Origin: Planctomycetota bacterium
Lineage (GTDB): Bacteria > Planctomycetota > SZUA-567
Length of the DNA: 33,164 nucleotides
Reading direction: 5' to 3'
NCBI GenBank assembly: GCA_016936955.1
Contig: JAFGWW010000024.1
Span: 1-33,164, forward strand
Within the stretch, counting starts at the first letter, position 1; each line of letters starts with the position of its first letter. The position numbers and the translations under genes were made by a program. Under the pieces are notes generated by a model. That model did no database searches, was not told where the DNA came from, and was given only the letters and a program-made list of their open reading frames with translations. Positions 26,916-33,164 of this stretch are shown in pieces.

Positions 26916-29786
26916 TTATCTGTTAAGGTTGGCAGAGAGTTTCTGGGAAAGGTCGAGGAAGCGGAAAGGCTTGTGGATAAAGCCCAGCGCCCCGGCGTCG
27001 ATCACATCTTGGGCTTCGCCGTTTATGGTATACCCACTGGCAATAATGACCTTAACCTCCGGGTTGATCTCCCGGAGAAGGGAAAACATCTTCTTCCCGC
27101 CGTATATGGGCATGATCATGTCGAGAATGATAAGATCGATTGTCTGGTAATTATCCCTGTAAAAAGCGAGGGCTTCATTCTCGTTGTTGAAAGAACTTAC
27201 CTTGTAGCCAAGCTCGTCCAGCATCTCGCAGCCAAGCTCGCGGATCATCTCTTCATCATCAATCAGGAGCAGGTGGTACTCGGCGGTAGCTTTTGTAATT
27301 TCCGGAACCAGGGAAGCTCTATTCTCCCCGCCTTTCTTATGGGGGAGATAGATATTGAAGGTGGTGCCGTGCTGTTCTTCGCTGTATACGTTGATAAAAC
27401 CGTTATGGCTTTTGACCGTGCCGTAAACCGCGGCAAGACCCATGCCGGTTCCCTTCCCGCTCGGTTTGGTGGTGAAGAAGGGCTCGAAGATATGGGGCAA
27501 ATTGTTTTTTGAGATACCGCTTCCCGTATCGCTTACGCATATTTTCAGATACTCGCCGGAGAGGACCTGATACGACTTGGCTTTCGCGAATTTCTCGTCG
27601 AGGTAGACGTTCTCCGTCCAGAACATAAGCTTGCCACCGTCGGTCATGGCGTCGCGGGCGTTGATAGCGAGATTGAGGATTGCGTTCTGGATCTGGGTGG
27701 AGTCGGCAAGGGTGATGGGGTCGGTGGCATCCAGCCTGCTCTCGATCTGAATACGCTTGTCGATGCTGCGGGAGAGGATGCCGATTACCTCGTCTATAAT
27801 ATCGTGCATATTTGTTGGCAACAGAACCAGATTGCCTTTCCGGGAAAAGGCGAGAAGCTTTTCAGTAAGGTCACCCGCGCGTTTTGAAGCCAGCAGTATA
27901 TTGTTTGCGTATTTTTCTATTCTCGAATCGGTGGAGTGGTTGACGATCATCTCGGAATAGCCCATGATGCCGGCGAGTTGGTTGTTGAAGTCGTGGGCAA
28001 TGCCGCCCGCGAGCTGGCCGATTACCTGCATCTTCTCCGATTGCAGGAGCTGGGCTTCCATCTTCTTTCTCTCGGAGATGTCCATTGCCGAGAAGGTGAC
28101 GCCTTTCTCCCAGTCATCGGGGTCGATTGGGGTGGAGCTGAGGATGAGATCAATGATTTCACCATCCTTCTTTCTCCATTTCGTTTCTACCGTTCCCGTG
28201 CCGAATTCCTTGATCTGGGCGTATTTTTCCTTTCCAACGTATTCATAATCCTCGTCGGTGGGATAGAAAATGCGGGATGACTGGCCGATAAGTTCTTCTT
28301 TGGAATAGCCGGTCATTTTACAGACCAGGCTGTTTACCTCCTGAATAACGCGGTTTGTCACCACGCCGATTCCGACAGGGGCGGCGGCGAAGATGCTTTC
28401 CAGCCGGTTGCTTTTTTCCCGGGCTTCGTTCTGCGCATCTATCATCCCGGTTATGTCGTTGAAAATTACGGCAAACTTTCCGGGTTCGGTTCTGAAGGCG
28501 CTGACCCTGAAATATTTTCCGATCTCGGCCGAAAGCAAATCAAACTGTATCGGCTCGCCGCTTAATGTAACGGCTCCGTAACGTTCGATCCATTCCTTCT
28601 CGGTGTTAGGCAAAATCTGACGAACCGTCTTGCCGATAATTTCCTCAGCCTTCAGCCCTGTCATTTTCTCGAAAGCGGGATTGACCCTCAGAAAGCGGTA
28701 GTCTTTCGGCTTGCCGGCTTCGTCTACTATAAGTTCGTGCAGGGCGTAGCCGGAAACCATATTGGTGAAAAGGCTGTGGTACTCGCCCTCGCTTTTCCTT
28801 ATGGCATCCTGCATGGCATATTCTTCCGTAACGTCACGGAAGACAAGCACCACCCCGGCGATCTTGCCTGAGTCGGTCATAATGGGTGCGGCGCTGTCGG
28901 CGATCTGTTTTTCCTCGCCGGTTTTGGAGATCAGAATGGTGTGGTTGGCGAGGCCGACTATCTTGCCGGTCTTCAAAACCCTGAAGATCGGGTTTTCAAC
29001 CGTCTGGCGCGTGTCAGCATTTACGATATTGAAGATCATGGTCAGGGGCAGGCCGAGAGCTTCTTCCATGCTCCACCCGGTAAGGTGCTGGGCGACCGGA
29101 TTGAGATTGGCCACCCTTCCCTCAAGATCGGTCGCGATAACCCCGTCGCCAATAGAACTCAGGGTTGTACGGAGTTGTTCTTCGCTGTTTTTGAGGGCTT
29201 CCAGGATGGAGTTGCGCTCCTGGGTCTGCTGGTGCGAGTGGATTACAAAAGAAAGGCACTGGGCGATTTCAGTGAAGATCATCTGTTCGAGAGGGGTCAG
29301 AACCTTCTGGGGAATCGCCGCGCAGAGCGCGCCCAGAATTTTACCGTTATATTCCAGGCGCATGGAGAGGCCTGTCATATCACTGTAATATCCCGCAAGG
29401 GGGCAGGTGGTGCATTGTTCTTCCGGATTGGTCATGGTAAAGAGTTCACCGGATTTGATTGTGCTTCTGCAACAATTGACCAACCCGTCTTCGACAATAT
29501 GGCCCTCAAGCGGCGAAAACCAGCTTCCGGAACCGGAATGGTACGTTTCCTTTACCCTGAGATTATCATCAACAAGCACAACCCATGTGTTGTAATACCC
29601 GTGGTTGGTATTCATCAGATCACAGGCTTCGGTGAGGAAGGTGGCCTTGTCGGGGCGGCTGGCTATGAGTTTGTTCAGGGCCCGGAAAATTTCCATGATA
29701 GCCCCCTGCCGTTCAGGGTGCAGACTGCTATCATGATCCGACAGTTTTTTACGCATGCCGTGGTAGCCCTGTGGTTTGTTATTCAT
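26916..29786 (-). CDS. Orphan hybrid sensor histidine kinase (GAF-PAS-PAS-PAS-HisKA-HATPase-REC)
   Basis: 956 aa from Met at 29786 (MNNKPQGYHGM); the track adds 22 residues to 29852, and neither start has a strong SD. Domains in order (numbered from 29786) are GAF about 25-185, three PAS about 200-325, 330-450 and 460-575, HisKA with phospho-His598 (GGIAHDFNN), and HATPase with N box NLAINARDAM, G1 VSDTGSGI and G2 GTGMGLAAVYG. A receiver follows, with Asp889 (LIILDMIMP) and the conserved Lys in HKPF. It has no membrane segment, so it senses in the cytoplasm. The GAF domain has Cys pairs (VNCC and CTTCPL). No output regulator is adjacent. The C-terminal REC suggests a phosphorelay partner elsewhere. 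Confidence 0.93.
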   Translation of the reverse strand: MNNKPQGYHGMRKKLSDHDSSLHPERQGAIMEIFRALNKLIASRPDKATFLTEACDLMNTNHGYYNTWVVLVDDNLRVKETYHSGSGSWFSPLEGHIVEDGLVNCCRSTIKSGELFTMTNPEEQCTTCPLAGYYSDMTGLSMRLEYNGKILGALCAAIPQKVLTPLEQMIFTEIAQCLSFVIHSHQQTQERNSILEALKNSEEQLRTTLSSIGDGVIATDLEGRVANLNPVAQHLTGWSMEEALGLPLTMIFNIVNADTRQTVENPIFRVLKTGKIVGLANHTILISKTGEEKQIADSAAPIMTDSGKIAGVVLVFRDVTEEYAMQDAIRKSEGEYHSLFTNMVSGYALHELIVDEAGKPKDYRFLRVNPAFEKMTGLKAEEIIGKTVRQILPNTEKEWIERYGAVTLSGEPIQFDLLSAEIGKYFRVSAFRTEPGKFAVIFNDITGMIDAQNEAREKSNRLESIFAAAPVGIGVVTNRVIQEVNSLVCKMTGYSKEELIGQSSRIFYPTDEDYEYVGKEKYAQIKEFGTGTVETKWRKKDGEIIDLILSSTPIDPDDWEKGVTFSAMDISERKKMEAQLLQSEKMQVIGQLAGGIAHDFNNQLAGIMGYSEMIVNHSTDSRIEKYANNILLASKRAGDLTEKLLAFSRKGNLVLLPTNMHDIIDEVIGILSRSIDKRIQIESRLDATDPITLADSTQIQNAILNLAINARDAMTDGGKLMFWTENVYLDEKFAKAKSYQVLSGEYLKICVSDTGSGISKNNLPHIFEPFFTTKPSGKGTGMGLAAVYGTVKSHNGFINVYSEEQHGTTFNIYLPHKKGGENRASLVPEITKATAEYHLLLIDDEEMIRELGCEMLDELGYKVSSFNNENEALAFYRDNYQTIDLIILDMIMPIYGGKKMFSLLREINPEVKVIIASGYTINGEAQDVIDAGALGFIHKPFRFLDLSQKLSANLNR

Positions 29787-30126
29787 TGAATAAAGATATC
29801 CAAAGCCCTTCCCCGCAGTTACTAACATACAGGGCATTTGCACATTGCGCAAGTTTTGTTTATATCATATAAGCGCCAGAAGATCGGTGGATTATCTGGT
29901 GATAACCTGCGTTGAAAAGGAAAGTCATTTCAAAGCGCTAACTTGAATCTAGCAGAAAGACAGGATACGCTATGGATAATCGGTATAAACATTCCAAGGG
30001 CAAGGACTACAACAATATCTGATCCGCGTAAGTTACATATATGGATGTAGTTGCAAGAGAGGAAAGAAGCCGGAAAATAAAATCCGTATCATATATTTCA
30101 AGACATTTATCCCGGAATTATTTTAG
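29787..30126. other. Intergenic region between hybrid kinase and AraC gene
   Basis: About 340 nt upstream of the hybrid kinase and downstream of the AraC gene. It is likely to hold the kinase promoter, but I see no clear hexamers, terminator or repeat. A 16-codon ORF at 29972 was considered and rejected. Confidence 0.4.
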
Positions 30127-31011
30127 TCACTTCTTACCGTAAATGCTCCTGTAACGCCCCGGGTTCATGCCTGTATATTTCCTGAAACAGTTAGCAAAAT
30201 ACTGGCTGCTGGAATAGCCAAGTTCCATTGCAATATGGGTTATAGGCAGCTTGCTGTTCCTTAACATGTGGCGCGCCCGTTCACAACGCATGCGGTTTAT
30301 ATAGTCGGCCGGGGTCTGGCCCGTTTCCTTGCGGAAAAGCTCGTAAAACCTGCTCGGCCGCAACCCAGCCTGGCTGGCCACCTCTTCAACCTGCAAAGGG
30401 GAGTCGAGATGGGCGGCAATATAATCAAGAATATCGGCAATCGCCGCGTTTCCAGTTCGAGAGCGGTGAGTGTCGAAAGCGGAAACCATGTCCACAAGGA
30501 ACTGAAGCAGAAGCAGGCGTAGCCGGTGGGTGTAAAGGCTGTTTTTTTGGTTATTGGCGTATTCCCGGCAGATTTTCCATAATTCCGCAAAACGGGCTTC
30601 CATCTCCGGATCGGCCGGGAGGACACAGTTTCCCGCCTTCTCCATCTTGCCCTTGAAATCGGCAAGGTCTTTTCTGGAGAAGGTGGTATGGCATTCGGCC
30701 TTTGGCGCCAGAGGGTCGACCACCATCCAGAAAAGCTTGCAGGGGCGGATGATATTGAATTCTCCCGAATGCCTGACCCTGTCGGCCATAATGGAAAAAT
30801 CCCCACCGCTAAGGCGCAGATCCGGACCGTTGACCACCTTCCAGCAGACCTCGCCTGAATAAACATAAGTGAACTCAAAGCCGGGGTTGTGGTGCTCACC
30901 CAGAGGGTTGGGCAGGAGGATATTATTGATTCCCGCCTCAGGAATCAGGGGCAGGCCTAAAGCTTTGGTGCCGAGAAAGTATTTCTCCTCGGATTGCTTT
31001 TTTGAAGGCAT
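30127..31011 (-). CDS. AraC-family transcriptional regulator
   Basis: 294 aa from Met at 31011 (MPSKKQSEEK), which has GGAGG 9 nt upstream; the track start is 24 nt earlier. The N-terminal cupin-like sensing domain (about 30-130: NPGFEFTYVYSGEVCWKV, LRLSGGDFSIMADRVRHSG) is typical of sugar-responsive AraC proteins. The C-terminal double helix-turn-helix is complete (about 190-290): PLQVEEVASQAGLRPSRFYELFRKETGQTP and ITHIAMELGYSSSQYFANCFRKYTGMNPGRYR. It is divergent from the URO-D-like gene, with about 120 nt between start codons, so it probably regulates that gene and perhaps the transporter beyond. Confidence 0.93.
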   Translation of the reverse strand: MPSKKQSEEKYFLGTKALGLPLIPEAGINNILLPNPLGEHHNPGFEFTYVYSGEVCWKVVNGPDLRLSGGDFSIMADRVRHSGEFNIIRPCKLFWMVVDPLAPKAECHTTFSRKDLADFKGKMEKAGNCVLPADPEMEARFAELWKICREYANNQKNSLYTHRLRLLLLQFLVDMVSAFDTHRSRTGNAAIADILDYIAAHLDSPLQVEEVASQAGLRPSRFYELFRKETGQTPADYINRMRCERARHMLRNSKLPITHIAMELGYSSSQYFANCFRKYTGMNPGRYRSIYGKK

Positions 31012-31132
31012 GTGTAAAATCCTCCGGCGGATCATTACGGACGCATTAGCCGGATTTCATAATATACTCCAGTCGTGCAGGAACAAGAAAAATCCCGACC
31101 GGGAAAACTTCAGACACAAGCGGAGATAAAAA

Positions 31133-32371
31133 ATGATTACCAGCGGCGACAGGGACATATTGCGGAATCTGGCCGATAAAATACGCAAAATATCGGAGAG
31201 TGAAGAAAATTGCGCGAAGCGCGAAGCGTGGTATCTCCATGACGAAGGGAGAGGGGAGAAGCCCCTGTTGCTGGTGCCGGAAGGGTATCGCCTCGCCGCT
31301 CCGGAATGGAAGCCCGCGTGCGAGAGCGAGCTTGGCAAGAATATCGAGAGACAGCTATATGACAATATTATCCGGAGCGAGATCATCGGCGACGACCTCC
31401 CCATAGAGGCGGTAGTCAAGACCAACTGGGACGTGACGATCAGCGATTACGGGGTGGAGGTGAAACGGGAACATCACACAGACAGCAAAGGCGGCGTGAC
31501 TGGCTTTCACTGGGATAACCCGATCAAGGATCTGGAGCGCGATTTCCATAAGCTCAAACCCAGAACATGCAGCGTAAACCGTGAAACCACCCTCGCGCGG
31601 CAGGCGGAGCTGGCCGGAATTTTCGACGGGATCATGGAGGTGAAAATCCGCGGGCAGCACTGGTGGACCTTCGGTTTGACCCAGACCGCAATTTATCTGA
31701 TCGGCCTTGAAGAGCTGATGCTTTACATGTATGACGAGCCCGAGATGCTGCACAAGCTGATGGCTTTTCTGCGGGACGACCATATTGCGGTGCTTGAATG
31801 GTTCGAGCGCGAAGGGTTGCTTAGTCTCAACAACAGCAACGACGCAATCGGCAGCGGTTCGATCGGTTATACAAAAGCCTTCTCCGCCGAAGAGGGGAAG
31901 GTCAGAGCGAAGGATATCTGGGCCCTTCTGGAGAGCCAGGAAACGGTAGGGGTGGGGCCGGAGATGTTTGACGAATTCATCTTCCCTTACCAGCTTGAGG
32001 TTGCGGAAAAATTCGGGCGTACATATTACGGCTGCTGCGAACCGGTGGACAACCGCTGGCATATTTTGAAACGCATCCACAACCTGAAGCGCGTCTCCGT
32101 CTCGCCCTGGGCGAACGAGAAATTCATGGCGGAAAACATGGGCAGGGATTACGCCTACAGCCGCAAGCCTAACCCGACACTCGTAAGCACCGAGAAATTC
32201 GATGAGAAACTGATCCGCAAGGATTTGCGCGGTACGCTGGAAGTAACCAAAGCCAACAATTGCCCCACCGAGATCATAATGAAAGACGTGCACACCCTGA
32301 ACAACAAACCCGACCGCCTGCGCCGCTGGGTCGAGATTGCGCGTGAGGAGATAGACAAGGTTTATTCATAA
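31133..32371 (+). CDS. Uroporphyrinogen decarboxylase (URO-D/MtaA)-superfamily protein
   Basis: 412 aa. The C-terminal two-thirds looks like the URO-D/cobalamin-methyltransferase barrel: ARQAELAGIFDG, GLTQTAIYLIGLEELMLYMYDEPEMLHKLMAFL, PEMFDEFIFPYQLEVAEKFG..YYGCCEPVDNRWHILKRI, and a C-terminal TLNNKPDRLRRWVEIAREEI. True HemE is about 350 aa with conserved N-terminal Arg residues; this protein has a longer, different N-terminus. It is more likely a zinc/corrinoid-type methyltransferase relative (Cys301/Cys302 as possible zinc ligands) or an enzyme of unknown substrate. SD: GGAG 8 nt before the ATG. Divergent from an AraC regulator and followed by a symporter, it fits a catabolic unit. Confidence 0.8.
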   Translation: MITSGDRDILRNLADKIRKISESEENCAKREAWYLHDEGRGEKPLLLVPEGYRLAAPEWKPACESELGKNIERQLYDNIIRSEIIGDDLPIEAVVKTNWDVTISDYGVEVKREHHTDSKGGVTGFHWDNPIKDLERDFHKLKPRTCSVNRETTLARQAELAGIFDGIMEVKIRGQHWWTFGLTQTAIYLIGLEELMLYMYDEPEMLHKLMAFLRDDHIAVLEWFEREGLLSLNNSNDAIGSGSIGYTKAFSAEEGKVRAKDIWALLESQETVGVGPEMFDEFIFPYQLEVAEKFGRTYYGCCEPVDNRWHILKRIHNLKRVSVSPWANEKFMAENMGRDYAYSRKPNPTLVSTEKFDEKLIRKDLRGTLEVTKANNCPTEIIMKDVHTLNNKPDRLRRWVEIAREEIDKVYS

Positions 32372-32416
32372 TAGATGTTCCGGAAAGGTTCCCGGTAAAA
32401 GCAAAAATTACACCTT

Positions 32417-32487
32417 CCCATTCGTGCTGAGCTTGTCGAAGTATGAACGCGGAATACCGCCCTTCGACAAGCTCAGGGCGAGCGGGG
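32417..32487. repeat. REP-like palindromic element, copy 2
   Basis: CTGAGCTTGTCGAAG (32427-32441) and CTTCGACAAGCTCAG (32462-32476) form a perfect 15-bp stem with a 20-nt loop. The flanks (ATTCGTG / GGCGAGCGG) match copy 1 at 26815. It lies about 46 nt 3' of the URO-D-like stop. The rest of the 219-bp gap to the symporter gene shows no gene or clear promoter. Confidence 0.85.
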
Positions 32488-32590
32488 GAAGTTCTAAATG
32501 TTGTTTTACTGCGTCTATTCCCATTACTTATTCCGGATTCACTATTCCTTATTCAAAAGCATATTGCATTGACCGTCGAATCAGATACAA

Positions 32591-33164
32591 ATGTCTTTTA
32601 TGACAAATCTGCTGAATAATATCGCTTTCTTCGGTTATCTTGTGGGCATACTTCTGATCGGCCTCCACTTCCGCAGGAAGGAGAGGAGCGACCGGGAGTA
32701 TTTTCTCGCCGGGCGTTCGATGGGCTGGCTGCCGGTCGGACTTTCGGTAATGGTGACCGCCTTCAGCGCGATCAATTTTGTGGCCTTCCCCAACGAGATT
32801 TTTGTAAACGGCCTCGCTGTGACGGTGGCGCTGCCGGTGTTTGTGCTGGTGGCGTGGCCGGTGACGCGGTATTTCATCCCCATTTTTTACAGGCTTGAAA
32901 TTACGAGCGCTTACGAATATCTCGAACGCCGCTTCGACAGGCGCGTGCGCTCCCTTGCCTCGGGGCTATTCATTTTCTGGCGGCTATCATGGATGGCTGC
33001 CGCGCTTTTCGCTTCCGGCAAAATCATGTTCGCCGTCTCCGGTTATCCTTTGCCGCTTATCATTATTCTTGCGGGGGTGGTGGCTACAATCTATACGTCT
33101 TTCGGCGGTATCAAGGCGGTGATGTGGACCGACGTCTGCCAGTTCTGCATTCTCTTCGGCGGAA
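32591..33164 (+). CDS. Sodium:solute symporter (SSS family), partial (3' end outside window)
   Basis: The first 191 residues of a transporter cut by the window edge. It is missing from the ORF track because it has no stop here. It starts MSFMTNLLNNIAFFGYLVGI (an alternative Met is at 32600). The SSS hallmarks follow in order: TM1, the DREYFLAGRSMGWLPVGLSVM block before TM2, TM3 with a Pro/aromatic-rich stretch, and the YEYLERRFDRRVRSLASGLFI motif, ending in IYTSFGGIKAVMWTDVCQF, the conserved SSS segment. It would import a solute with Na+ across the inner membrane; the solute is unknown. The SD is weak. The URO-D-like gene is upstream on the same strand, separated by the REP element. Confidence 0.92.
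   Translation, partial: MSFMTNLLNNIAFFGYLVGILLIGLHFRRKERSDREYFLAGRSMGWLPVGLSVMVTAFSAINFVAFPNEIFVNGLAVTVALPVFVLVAWPVTRYFIPIFYRLEITSAYEYLERRFDRRVRSLASGLFIFWRLSWMAAALFASGKIMFAVSGYPLPLIIILAGVVATIYTSFGGIKAVMWTDVCQFCILFGG

Noticed and set aside
29972-30022. 16-codon ORF (MDNRYKHSKGKDYNNI) with AGGA upstream
   Set aside because: No gene follows it on the plus strand and the region has no other coding signal; likely chance.
31355-32293. 312-aa minus-strand ORF
   Set aside because: Antisense to the URO-D-like gene, which has an SD and family motifs on the plus strand.

Overview
The window looks like the replication-origin neighbourhood of a bacterial chromosome. The order dnaA - dnaN - dciA (DUF721) - gyrB - gyrA is intact on the minus strand. 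The 556-bp gap upstream of dnaA holds two perfect parS sites and DnaA-box-like sequences. Base composition is moderate with AT-rich intergenic DNA. The gene content (formylglycine sulfatase, enolase-superfamily enzyme, URO-D-like protein next to an AraC regulator, proposed homoserine kinase of the phosphoglycerate-mutase fold, split glycine decarboxylase) suggests an uncultured Gram-negative lineage, possibly in or near the PVC group (Lentisphaerota-like). That placement is inference. A secretin implies an outer membrane.

Layout. 1-1.3 kb: gcvPA (cut by the window edge) and gcvH of the glycine cleavage system, with an intrinsic hairpin between them. 1.3-2.7 kb: two small envelope proteins of unknown role (a lipoprotein and a two-TM DUF3592-like protein). 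2.8-11.2 kb: gyrA, gyrB, dciA, dnaN and dnaA, all minus. No recF lies between dnaN and gyrB. 9.6-9.9 kb is an AT-rich dnaA-dnaN gap with phased repeats and a DnaA-trio-like run. 11.2-11.7 kb is the dnaA-upstream gap with parS. 11.7-13.2 kb: a stand-alone secretin on the plus strand, closed by a strong terminator.

13.2-20.3 kb is accessory metabolism: sulfatase and IclR regulator (minus), a B12-binding radical SAM protein and an SGNH hydrolase (plus), an enolase-superfamily enzyme and a membrane-anchored unknown (minus). 20.4-23.4 kb is a threonine-branch unit: homoserine dehydrogenase followed 4 nt later by the proposed homoserine kinase (TTG start), preceded by a small unknown gene. 23.7-25.3 kb (plus): birA, whose start codon overlaps the stop of a 14-codon leader ORF with a strong ribosome binding site, then a ferritin-like gene downstream of a 54-bp palindromic element and promoter.

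25.3-29.8 kb (minus): a cyclic-nucleotide-binding-fold/DUF2225 fusion and an orphan GAF-PAS3-HisKA-HATPase-REC hybrid kinase. 30.1-33.2 kb: an AraC regulator divergent from a URO-D/MtaA-like protein, then the start of a sodium:solute symporter (cut by the window edge). Two copies of a REP-like palindrome sit just 3' of the hybrid kinase and of the URO-D-like gene. No tRNA, rRNA, CRISPR array or insertion sequence was seen.
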